From: an uncultured Chlorobiaceae bacterium
Lineage (GTDB): Bacteria; Bacteroidota; Chlorobiia; Chlorobiales; Chlorobiaceae
Assembly: GCA_903851385.1 (NCBI GenBank)
Contig: CAINOC010000024.1
Location: 1 to 38,887, forward strand
Direction: 5' to 3'
DNA: 38,887 nt
Shown here: positions 26,971 to 34,791 of the stretch, piece after piece
How the letters are laid out: each line of letters begins with the position of its first letter
How positions within the stretch are numbered: the stretch's first letter is position 1
Translations under genes and position numbers: made by a program
Notes under the pieces: generated by a model
What the model was told of the DNA's origin: nothing
Database searches by the model: none
What the model saw: only the letters and a program-made list of their open reading frames with translations

Positions 26971-28044
26971 ATGTTAAGCCGTGTTGCCGAATCCCTGTTT
27001 TGGATGAGTCGATATTTTGAACGGGCAGAGAACACTGCAAGGTTTCTTGATGTCAATTTCAACCTGCTGCTCGACCTTAATAAAATTACTCCGATTGAGA
27101 ACCCGAACTACTGGGTGGCTCTTATTCTTGTAACCAGCGATAAGGATCGCTTCAACAAGCTGTACAGCGAGTACTCTGCGCAAAGCGTTACCGATTATCT
27201 TGTATTCAACAAAAATAATCCGAATTCGATCATCTCTTCTATCGGACTTGCAAGGGAAAATGCACGGAGTATTATTGAAAGTATATCAAGTGAAATGTGG
27301 GAGCAGGTCAACAACCTTTACCACTACCTGCAGAACATTACTCCGCAGTTTGTCCATAATGACCCCTATAGCTTTTATAAAGAGATAAAAAACGCGTCAC
27401 ATCTTTTTCAGGGGATTACTGACAACACTTTTTCGCATAACGAGGGATGGGATTTTATACAGATTGCCAAGTATCTTGAGCGCAGCGATAATATTGCGCG
27501 CCTTATTGACGTGAAGTACCACATGCTGCTTTCGGAGGCACAAAGCCAGCCTGAGATTGTTGAGGGTTCGGAAGATATTATTCAATGGATGGCTGTACTG
27601 AAAAGCTGCAGTGCATTGGAAGCGTTCCGTAAAGTGTACCTGTCGAAAATTGATCCTGACAATATTCTGCAGTTCCTGATTCTCGACAGAACATTCCCTA
27701 GAAGCATCAACTTTTCGGTCTGCGCTGCTGAAGATGCCCTCTGGCGTATATCGGGCAGCTCGCGGCATCGGTATGTCAACAATGCTGACAGGCTTATCGG
27801 TAAAATCGAAGCGGAGCTGAGTTATACGGCAATGGAAGATATCTATGCAAAAGGATTGCATACCTATCTTGAAGATCTTGAACAGCGACTGGTTAAAGTG
27901 GGTGAACAGGTGCACCTGACCTATTTTGCCTATCACACACCGGATATTGAATCATCGGATATTGCTGAAGCTTTGCCGTTTACCGGTGTTGCCGGTGGAC
28001 GCCCGAACTGGAGCCAGGCTCAGCAGCATCAACAGCAGCAATAA
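26971..28044 (+). CDS. Alpha-E domain protein (DUF403)
   Basis: This 357-residue, mainly helical protein begins with the family signature MLSRVAESLFWMSRYFERAE, followed by ENTARFLDVNFNLLL. A second internal similarity, FIQIAKYLERSDNIARLIDVKYHMLL, is also typical. Alpha-E proteins are found next to circularly permuted ATP-grasp proteins or fused to them and are presumed partners; their activity is not established. It is a little longer than usual because of a Gln-rich tail (SQAQQHQQQQ). The start lies 19 bases after the ATP-grasp stop and the gene ends 23 bases before the transglutaminase gene. Confidence 0.9.
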   Translation: MLSRVAESLFWMSRYFERAENTARFLDVNFNLLLDLNKITPIENPNYWVALILVTSDKDRFNKLYSEYSAQSVTDYLVFNKNNPNSIISSIGLARENARSIIESISSEMWEQVNNLYHYLQNITPQFVHNDPYSFYKEIKNASHLFQGITDNTFSHNEGWDFIQIAKYLERSDNIARLIDVKYHMLLSEAQSQPEIVEGSEDIIQWMAVLKSCSALEAFRKVYLSKIDPDNILQFLILDRTFPRSINFSVCAAEDALWRISGSSRHRYVNNADRLIGKIEAELSYTAMEDIYAKGLHTYLEDLEQRLVKVGEQVHLTYFAYHTPDIESSDIAEALPFTGVAGGRPNWSQAQQHQQQQ

Positions 28045-28067
28045 CCGGACACTTTAATAATAAGAGC

Positions 28068-28886
28068 ATGATTGTAAAAGTTGAACATTCCACCCTGTTT
28101 GAATATGATACGCCGATCTATGAAACAGCTACCGAAGTAAGGCTGCACCCTGACAACAATCCTGCAGCTCCGCAGCGATGTGCGAGCTTTAAGCTGCAAG
28201 TCGATCCCCCTGCCACCATATTTGAATACACCGATTTCTACGGAAACATTGTCAATCATTTCAACCTGCTCCAAAGTCATAAGCAGGTGAAAATTGTCGC
28301 TACGTCAGTGGTTGAAACCGGCATTGGCCATTGCGCAGCAAGTGAGAATGAGGATATTTTTCTCATTGACTTTACCTGCCAGAGTCGCTATGTGCATTTT
28401 GATCAGGCAATTCGCGATTTTTCATCACGTTTTGCCACAGATAGAGACAGTTACGGGCTTGCAGAATCGATATGCCGGCACATTAATGAATCGTTCATCT
28501 ATGAACCGGGAGTAACAGACGTTCACAGTACCAGTGCGGTTGTGATGGCGCTTGGAAGGGGCGTTTGCCAGGATTTTGCCCATATCATGCTTGCTGCCTG
28601 CCGCTACCTGAATGTGCCTGCCCGTTATGTAAGCGGCTACCTTTTCGGGGGAAGCACTCCGGATGGCAGGGATGAGGCTACGCACGCTTGGTGCGAAGTG
28701 TATTGCGGCAAAGAAAAGGGATGGATAGGCATGGACCCGACTCACAGTACCCTTTTTGTCGATGAGCGGTATATTAAAATCGGCTCTGGAAGAGATTATG
28801 ATGATGTCCCTCCGGTACGAGGCACCTATAAAGGCAATGGACAGGAAAAGCTCAGCGTATCGGTGAAAGTGAGCTCCATGGAGTGA
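28068..28886 (+). CDS. Transglutaminase-like cysteine protease family protein
   Basis: This 272-residue protein has an N-terminal beta domain typical of bacterial transglutaminase-like proteins and a papain-like catalytic domain. The triad is visible as Cys167 (GRGVCQDFAHIM), His206 (DEATHAWCEVY) and Asp223 (WIGMDPTHS). There is no signal peptide, so it should be cytoplasmic. In the triad with ATP-grasp and alpha-E it may cleave or transfer an amide bond made by the ATP-grasp partner; that is a prediction. ATG 28068. Confidence 0.92.
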   Translation: MIVKVEHSTLFEYDTPIYETATEVRLHPDNNPAAPQRCASFKLQVDPPATIFEYTDFYGNIVNHFNLLQSHKQVKIVATSVVETGIGHCAASENEDIFLIDFTCQSRYVHFDQAIRDFSSRFATDRDSYGLAESICRHINESFIYEPGVTDVHSTSAVVMALGRGVCQDFAHIMLAACRYLNVPARYVSGYLFGGSTPDGRDEATHAWCEVYCGKEKGWIGMDPTHSTLFVDERYIKIGSGRDYDDVPPVRGTYKGNGQEKLSVSVKVSSME

Positions 28887-28896
28887 AATTGCGGCT

Positions 28897-28938
28897 GCAG
28901 GGACTTCCCTGCCCCGACATCACGCTAGCATGCCGGGG
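28897..28938. terminator. Tandem hairpins between convergent genes
   Basis: GCAGGG-ACTT-CCCTGC (28897-28912) is followed by CCCCG/CGGGG arms (28912-28916 and 28934-28938). The hairpins lie between the stop of the transglutaminase gene and that of the sensor kinase. No T-run follows, so this is only a possible 3' end structure for either strand. Confidence 0.3.
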
Positions 28939-28956
28939 TTGAGAGAACGTCAAACC

Positions 28957-31410
28957 TTAATGAAGCGCCTCAACGGCGTTCAGAAGTTCGTTGATATGAG
29001 TTGCCAGCTCTTTCATTGTAAAAGGTTTCAGAATAAAGCCGACACCCTCGTTTTGCACCCCGCATCGAACAGCCATATCGTTATGATCACCTGATATAAA
29101 CAGGGTTTTAAGGTTTGGGCATATCGTGAGAAGCTGCTGTGAAAGATCGCATCCATTCACTTCCCGTAAAACGACATTGGTCAGGAGCAGGTCGAGAGCG
29201 TTCCGCTGTTCGGCAGCGATAGTGATGGCTGCTTCAGGGGTACAAACTGCTACTACACGATATCCTTTTTTTTCAAGCATTTGCTTATAGAAAATCAGGA
29301 TATCCGGCTCTTCTTCAACAAGCAATACTGTTTCTTTACAATCCTCAAAGGCAGGCGGATCCTCATTTGCAGAAAAATAGTTTTTGCCCATATATCGGGG
29401 CAAGTAGATGGAAAAGGTGCTTCCCCTGCCAGACTCGGTTTGGCAATCGATACCACCATGATTCTGTTTGGCTATTCCATAGGCTATAGACAAACCAAGA
29501 CCAAGAGCCTGTCGATCTGCTCGGGTGGTAAACAACGGTTCAAAAATAAAGGGCAGGTCTTTTTTATCAATCCCGGTGCCGTTATCAGTAACTGAAAGAA
29601 TCACATAGTGGCCAAGTGCCTTGCAGGGGTGACCGGCTGCGCAATCATGCTGATCAATGAAAATACGGCTGGTTTCGATGGTGATGTGACCGTTTTCGGT
29701 TATTGCATCACGGGCATTGAGGGTAAGGGCTGAAAGAAGTTCATCAATTTGCACGGGGTCTATCTTTACAAGAGTTTTTTGCCGGTCGGGGATCCATTCG
29801 AGGGAAATATTTTCACCGATACGTTTGCTCAGTTGACTCAGCTTTCCTTCTACTAATATGTTCAACTCGCAAACGATTGGCATGACGGCACCACTTCGAG
29901 CAAAAGTTAAGAGTTGATTGATCATACCGTTAGAACTGGCAATACATTCTACTGTATCCGATATGCTTTTACCCAGCGATGCAGTTATCGCTTCCTTTTT
30001 CAAAATCATATTGAGGAGATCAACCATGTTCGACAGTGTTGAACTGTGATTACCACCTACCCTATTGATAACACTGCCCAAAAATTCCATTTTCTGGCAC
30101 TGAATCAATGTTAGCTGATCGTTCTTTTCTGACTGCTCCGCACGTTTTCGGAGAACAAGGGCGCTGGCAAGATCTGCAATACCTTTTACGGTCAGTTCAT
30201 GTTCGTCGTCATACATAAATGAACTGCCTCCAACCCCGAGAATCGCTGTAACCACCTCGCCGTTCATGATGGGGACAACCAATAAGCGCCTGTAACCTAA
30301 ATGTTGACCCTGAGGATTTTTGAATATTTCGGGAGTCTTACTTCCGTCATGAAAAACTGTTCCCTGTGCCTTTACTACCTCAACAAAAAGCTCTGCCTGG
30401 TTTAAGGGAAAGCATTTGTCGGCATTGGTTGACAAGACCTCAAGGGCAGGCTCCCTCATAGTATCCCCGAGAAAATAGCAAAACCCGATCGTACTCTCTG
30501 TAAGCCGCTCGACTTCATCCAAAATTGCCTGAAGCAGTTCTTCAATCGAGCGGGTATCGATAATCTCAAAAAGACGCATTCGAAAGTGGGTATGATACTG
30601 TAAGCTCTTACGCAGAGTGACATCATGGAGGAAACCGACTATGACGGGATTTCCATTTTGCTCGGAATATTGCAGGTGAACCTTTGCCCAAAAGAGGGAG
30701 GCATTGTCTCTCTGAAATTGTAATTCCAGAATCTGAGGGTAACTTTGATGCAGACCAGTCTCAGTTATGGCATCAAGAGCTCTTTGAATTTCTTTTTCGC
30801 CTGCAAGAAATCTGGTCAATGACTTACCTTCCATATCCTTCGGCATAAACCCGAAGATGTTTTCAGCACCCTCTGAAACATAGCGTAATATCGAGTTGCA
30901 ATCGGCTATGAAGACGACCCCGTCCATATTCTCTATAATGGAACTAAAAATGTTCACCCTTTGATTCAGACTTTCTTCTGCTTTGGATGGAACTCGGATA
31001 TCGAGTATCATACACATAACGAAAGGGTTGCCCTCGATCATGATTTTCCTGCCCGTCATCATGACCCGGCGGATATCCTGTTCACCCTGAAAAAGCACCC
31101 TTGCCTCAGCGGTTTCTTCGTATCCGCTTGCGAGAACACTCAAAAGTTTTGCTCTTACATGCGGCTGATCGGCATGATAAACAAGCTGATCAATGACATT
31201 GATCAGGGGTTTTTTTCTGCCGGGCTTTGCAGCTTTCTGTTGATTAAAAGAGGCATTCCAACCAACAAAATTTCCTTTTTGATCAATGACAAAGAAGGAG
31301 TGGAGTAACGCTTCAAAATTGGCATGAGCTGGAACCTGCTCATGTTCAGCAAAATTTTTTCCGGCGGCGGCAGGGATGCGATTTTTTTTACTGCACCTGG
31401 GTTTCTGCAT
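28957..31410 (-). CDS. Hybrid sensor kinase-like protein lacking both phosphoacceptors
   Basis: This 817-residue cytoplasmic protein has no membrane segment. The domain order is a PAS-like region (about 30-140), PAS (150-270), GAF (285-425), HisKA-like helices (438-505), HATPase (545-672) and a receiver (692-812). The ATPase boxes are intact: Asn565, DNGTG 609-613, FEPLFTT, GLGL 637-640. In the H-box the pattern QKMEFLGSV aligns well, but the acceptor His is Gly453; a His occurs two residues later (455). In the receiver the acceptor Asp is Asn745 (LLLTNVVL), while Lys795 and Ser773 are kept. It is probably a signalling protein that does not run a normal phosphorelay. ATG 31410 is chosen over TTG 31452. 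Confidence 0.85.
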   Translation of the reverse strand: MQKPRCSKKNRIPAAAGKNFAEHEQVPAHANFEALLHSFFVIDQKGNFVGWNASFNQQKAAKPGRKKPLINVIDQLVYHADQPHVRAKLLSVLASGYEETAEARVLFQGEQDIRRVMMTGRKIMIEGNPFVMCMILDIRVPSKAEESLNQRVNIFSSIIENMDGVVFIADCNSILRYVSEGAENIFGFMPKDMEGKSLTRFLAGEKEIQRALDAITETGLHQSYPQILELQFQRDNASLFWAKVHLQYSEQNGNPVIVGFLHDVTLRKSLQYHTHFRMRLFEIIDTRSIEELLQAILDEVERLTESTIGFCYFLGDTMREPALEVLSTNADKCFPLNQAELFVEVVKAQGTVFHDGSKTPEIFKNPQGQHLGYRRLLVVPIMNGEVVTAILGVGGSSFMYDDEHELTVKGIADLASALVLRKRAEQSEKNDQLTLIQCQKMEFLGSVINRVGGNHSSTLSNMVDLLNMILKKEAITASLGKSISDTVECIASSNGMINQLLTFARSGAVMPIVCELNILVEGKLSQLSKRIGENISLEWIPDRQKTLVKIDPVQIDELLSALTLNARDAITENGHITIETSRIFIDQHDCAAGHPCKALGHYVILSVTDNGTGIDKKDLPFIFEPLFTTRADRQALGLGLSIAYGIAKQNHGGIDCQTESGRGSTFSIYLPRYMGKNYFSANEDPPAFEDCKETVLLVEEEPDILIFYKQMLEKKGYRVVAVCTPEAAITIAAEQRNALDLLLTNVVLREVNGCDLSQQLLTICPNLKTLFISGDHNDMAVRCGVQNEGVGFILKPFTMKELATHINELLNAVEALH

Positions 31411-31743
31411 GGGTAGGGGGTTAAATTCTAAAAATCCAAATCCTTGAAACAAAAGAATACAATCAAGGTCCCGTGCAGCTCTAGTCCAAAATGAGTGGCG
31501 TGCTGAATATCAAGTATAGGGGGCAAGTTATCGGCTGCTGAAAAACAGTGTAAGCCTGTCTTAACCCTTTCAATATAGAATTAAAACGGTGAGAAAACAT
31601 TGAAACACGTATTTATTATTTGTTTTCACTTATAAATCACACTATAAATCAATTATTTTCAGTCAAGGGATTATCACATTTATAGATGATGAGAAGCTTG
31701 TTCCATACTTTTTTTTGTGCGGGTCATTGGCTACCTTGACACT
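31411..31743. other. Divergent intergenic region, sensor kinase / tgt
   Basis: These 333 bases have no gene. The tgt-proximal half is AT-rich and contains a 9-nt direct repeat TATAAATCA at 31631-31639 and 31643-31651. It must contain promoters for both divergent genes, but I cannot place -35/-10 boxes with confidence. Confidence 0.5.
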
Positions 31744-32877
31744 ATGAAATTCAGCATCATTACTACCGATCGTCACTCTTCAGCCCGATGTGGGGTTCTT
31801 GAGACCGCCCATGGAAGCATACCAACTCCGGTATTTATGCCTGTTGGCACGCGTGCAAGCGTTAAGTCGGTTGAACCCCGGGAACTGAAAGAGACGAACG
31901 TTCAGATTATTCTGGCGAATACCTACCATCTCTACCTGAAGCCGGGAAACGATATTCTTTTTAAAGCCGGCGGTGTGCACCGGTTTATGAACTGGGATGG
32001 TCCGCTGTTAACTGATAGCGGTGGATACCAGGTTTACTCACTCTCGGATCTGCGCAAGATCACGGAAGAGGGGGTAATGTTCAAGTCGCATCTTGATGGC
32101 TCGAAACAACAGTTTACACCTGAAAATGTTGTAGATACCCAGCGCATTATCGGAAGCGACATTATGATGCCGCTTGATGAGTGCCCACCTTCGACAGCTG
32201 AAAAAGAGTACATCCGTAAATCCGGAGAACTGACCATCCGCTGGGCTGAACGGGCAAAAAAGCATTTCGGTGCAACCTCTCCTCTCTACGGTCATGAGCA
32301 ATATCTTTTCGGCATCACTCAGGGCGGGATCCATGACGATCTGCGTAAAATTTCAATAGAGGCTCTGATGGATCTTGATTTTGACGGCTATTCCATAGGG
32401 GGCATGGCTGTGGGAGAGCCTGCTGTGGAAATGTACCGCATCCTTGAACTTTCACATACCCGGCTTCCTGAAAAGAAACCGAGATACCTGATGGGGGTTG
32501 GAACTCCGGAAAACATCTTGAACGCTATTGAACGCGGGGTTGATATGTTTGATTGCGTTATCCCTACGCGTGAAGGGCGAAATGGCCGGGTCTATACCCG
32601 CAACGGGAAGATGAATCTGCGTTCGGCAAAGTATGCTGATGATTTTTCTTCAATCGATGAAGGGTTTGATAACCATGTCTGCAGGAACTTCTCGCGGGCT
32701 TATATCCGCCACCTTCTGAATGTTGGTGAAATTCTCGGTCTTAAACTCTGCACGCTGCAGAATATTTCTTTTTTCATGTGGCTGACTGCGACGGCTCGAA
32801 CGCAAATACAGAATGGTTCTTTCGTAGAGTGGAAAGCTGATTTTCTTGAACGATTCAATAGCAATGATACAGCATAA
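31744..32877 (+). CDS. tgt: tRNA-guanine transglycosylase, zinc site degenerate
   Basis: This enzyme exchanges guanine for preQ1 at the wobble position of GUN-anticodon tRNAs, a step in queuosine synthesis. At 377 residues it keeps Asp91 (TDSGGYQVYSL), the nucleophile Asp270 (MFDCVIPTREGRNGR) and the tRNA-binding SHLDGSKQQFTPE. The C-terminal zinc site CxCxxC...H of the E. coli type is mostly gone: the positions are Phe308, Asn310, Cys313 and Gln339, so only one ligand remains. ATG 31744 is chosen; a GTG at 31717 is upstream in frame. It overlaps rimO by 14 bases. Confidence 0.93.
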   Translation: MKFSIITTDRHSSARCGVLETAHGSIPTPVFMPVGTRASVKSVEPRELKETNVQIILANTYHLYLKPGNDILFKAGGVHRFMNWDGPLLTDSGGYQVYSLSDLRKITEEGVMFKSHLDGSKQQFTPENVVDTQRIIGSDIMMPLDECPPSTAEKEYIRKSGELTIRWAERAKKHFGATSPLYGHEQYLFGITQGGIHDDLRKISIEALMDLDFDGYSIGGMAVGEPAVEMYRILELSHTRLPEKKPRYLMGVGTPENILNAIERGVDMFDCVIPTREGRNGRVYTRNGKMNLRSAKYADDFSSIDEGFDNHVCRNFSRAYIRHLLNVGEILGLKLCTLQNISFFMWLTATARTQIQNGSFVEWKADFLERFNSNDTA

Positions 32878-34153
32878 AGTATTTCTTTTGAGCCTTGGGT
32901 GCTCTAAAAACACGGTTGATTCTGAACGTCTGATGGCACAGGCTGAAGCTTCGGGCATCGTCTTTACCGAGAAGGTTGATGATGCTGAAACTATTCTCAT
33001 CAACACCTGCGGCTTCATTGCCGACGCTAAACAGGAGTCCATTAACGAAACTCTGGCGGCAATCGATAAAAAAGCTGAGGGCTCCATTAAGCGTGTTTAT
33101 GTGATGGGATGCCTTACGGAACTTCATAGAGAGGAACTGCAAGAGGAGATGCCTGAAGTGGATGGATTTTTCGGCACTCGAGAACTTTTTGAAGTGCTTG
33201 CCGCAATAGGGGCTGAGTATCGTGAAGAGCTTTATGACCACCGTTCACTGCTTACACCTGCTCATTATTCGTATCTCAAGATTGCCGAAGGATGTAACCG
33301 CGCCTGTTCGTTCTGCTCGATCCCAAGAATCAGGGGCAGATACATAAGCCAGCCTCCGGAACAGCTGCTGAGAGAAGCTGGGTTGCTGAAGGCTTCGGGC
33401 GTCAAGGAGCTGAATGTGATTGCGCAGGATATAAGCCTTTATGGGTATGACCTGGCAGGGAAAACATTGCTGAACGATCTTGTGCTGCGCCTGTCTGACA
33501 TTGGGTTTGAGTGGATCAGGCTGCTTTATGCATACCCGGTAAACTTTCCGCTTGAAGTGATTGATACCATGCGCGAGCGGGAAAATATCTGCAATTATCT
33601 TGACATTCCGCTGCAGCATTGCAATAGCCGCATTCTCAAATCAATGAACCGGGGCATCGATAAAGATCAAACGGTACAACTGCTTGAGAGCATCAGGGAG
33701 AAAAATCCCGATATCCGGCTGCGCACAACCCTGATTGCGGGTTATCCCGGGGAAACGCGTGAAGAGTTTGAAGAGCTGCTGGAGTTCGTAGAAACGAGCC
33801 GGTTTGACAGGCTGGGCTGCTTCCCCTACTTCCATGAAGAGCATGCACCGGCTTATGCGCTTAAGGAGACGCTCAGTACTGAAGAGAAGCAGGAACGGGT
33901 GGCAGAGATTATGGAACTGCAGGAACAGGTGTCGGAAGAGAAAAACCGGGTATTTGAAGGAGAGGTGGTAAAGGTGCTGATTGATCAAATTGAAGGTGAT
34001 ACAGCTTTCGGCAGAACGGAGTATGATGCTCCGGAGGTTGATAATGATTGCGTCATTACAATTGGTGGTACAGCGGTGACCGTCGGGTCATTCTACATGG
34101 CAAACATCAACGATAGTGATGCCTTTGAGCTGCACGGTTCAGTCGTTGAGTAA
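32864..34153 (+). CDS. rimO: Ribosomal protein S12 methylthiotransferase
   Basis: This radical-SAM enzyme adds a methylthio group to the conserved Asp of ribosomal protein S12. At 429 residues it has the UPF0004 domain with cluster ligands Cys13 (LLSLGCSKNTVDSE), Cys49 (NTCGF) and Cys83 (MGC). The radical-SAM motif is Cys144-x3-Cys148-x2-Cys151 (GCNRACSFCSIP), and a C-terminal TRAM domain follows. The CSIPRIRGRY signature and S12-type N-terminus favour RimO over MiaB. ATG 32864 (MIQHKVF) overlaps the tgt end; a TTG at 32846 is less likely. Confidence 0.93.
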   Translation: MIQHKVFLLSLGCSKNTVDSERLMAQAEASGIVFTEKVDDAETILINTCGFIADAKQESINETLAAIDKKAEGSIKRVYVMGCLTELHREELQEEMPEVDGFFGTRELFEVLAAIGAEYREELYDHRSLLTPAHYSYLKIAEGCNRACSFCSIPRIRGRYISQPPEQLLREAGLLKASGVKELNVIAQDISLYGYDLAGKTLLNDLVLRLSDIGFEWIRLLYAYPVNFPLEVIDTMRERENICNYLDIPLQHCNSRILKSMNRGIDKDQTVQLLESIREKNPDIRLRTTLIAGYPGETREEFEELLEFVETSRFDRLGCFPYFHEEHAPAYALKETLSTEEKQERVAEIMELQEQVSEEKNRVFEGEVVKVLIDQIEGDTAFGRTEYDAPEVDNDCVITIGGTAVTVGSFYMANINDSDAFELHGSVVE

Positions 34154-34178
34154 TTGAGCTCATCATACGATCGCTGTG

Positions 34179-34367
34179 ATGAGCATACAGATCCATCAGG
34201 AAATTACAATAAAATTGAAAGTTATTATACATAAAGCAGAAGAGGGTGGCTTCTGGGCAGAAATCCCGGCAATTCCAAGGTGCGCTACCCTGGGTGACAC
34301 AATGGAAGAGCTTTTGGCAAATCTGCAAGATGCTGCAGAAGCCTGCCTTTCTGTGGATTTGAAATAG
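34179..34367 (+). CDS. HicB-like small protein (UPF0150), no toxin partner
   Basis: This 62-residue protein has the HicB antitoxin N-terminal fold: KVIIHKAEEGGFWAEIPAIP followed by RCATLGDTMEELLANLQDAAEACL. The Cys in the IPRCATLGDT motif replaces the usual Gly/Ala. In HicAB modules this domain inhibits a small RNase, HicA. No HicA-like frame is seen on either side, and the DNA-binding C-terminal domain of long HicB proteins is absent. Stand-alone proteins of this kind are common and may not be antitoxins. Start is ATG 34179, or GTG 34176. Confidence 0.75.
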   Translation: MSIQIHQEITIKLKVIIHKAEEGGFWAEIPAIPRCATLGDTMEELLANLQDAAEACLSVDLK

Positions 34368-34652
34368 TAAGACTCTCAAGCATTCTCTCCTTTTTACCGA
34401 TTGTAATTTGCACTCTCGTACTACCCTTTAGGTCTCTTCCCTGAACTCGAAACTCAGCACTCGCTCCTGTGAAGGGGCATACCATATTTACGGTATTTTT
34501 AGGGGATATGCTTGGAGAGGTTGAAAAGATTGGGTTTTTTAAACCATTCGAAATCAAACATGGAGAGTATATGAACACTATAACAGAAAAAACAGCCCTC
34601 TCTTCTGGCACTCGCAGCTGTCAATTACCAGCGTGTGCAGTCATAAAAAGAT

Positions 34653-34729
34653 CCGGTTCGTGTCGATAGTGCATTTGAGCACTTTGGCCACGGCCGGTTC
34701 CTGACACTGCAGAGAACCGGCTTTTTTTT
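34653..34729 (+). promoter_or_regulatory. Candidate attenuator / structured RNA leader of sbp operon
   Basis: CCGGTTC occurs twice (34653-34659 and 34694-34700), and its complement GAACCGG occurs once (34714-34720), directly before eight T. The upstream copy can also extend pairing with GTGTC (34660-34664) to GACAC (34703-34707). A hairpin AGTGC/GCACT (34668-34672 and 34679-34683) lies inside. The two pairings are mutually exclusive, which is the layout of a regulated terminator. I do not recognise a known riboswitch class. It could also be a plain terminator with a chance repeat. Confidence 0.45.
34693..34729 (+). terminator. Intrinsic terminator upstream of sbp
   Basis: An 8-bp stem GCCGGTTC (34693-34700) pairs with GAACCGGC (34714-34721). 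It is extended by CTG/CAG with one bulged A and followed by eight T (34722-34729). It ends 62 bases before the sbp start codon. It may end transcripts coming from rimO/hicB, or act as the conditional terminator of the sulfate operon leader. Confidence 0.8.
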
Positions 34730-34791
34730 GACCTTTATCTGATTGATTTCAAACAACTTTTCAACAAGCTTCAAATAACAAGGAGAAGAGA

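Larger units (their letters stand above)
34368..34791. other. Long leader region upstream of sulfate transporter operon
   Basis: These 424 bases have no well-supported gene. A 66-codon frame (GTG 34469, inner ATG 34508 with AGGGG before it) has no recognisable product. Part of a heptamer (CAGCACTCG) is at 34455-34463. The most notable content is the structured segment 34653-34729. A strong ribosome-binding site AAGGAGA lies at 34780-34786, just before sbp. Confidence 0.6.

Noticed and set aside
34469-34669. 66-codon frame upstream of sbp, with AGGGG before an inner ATG at 34508
   Set aside because: No recognisable domain, and it runs into the structured leader; composition towards the end is not protein-like. 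It is left as an unexplained frame.
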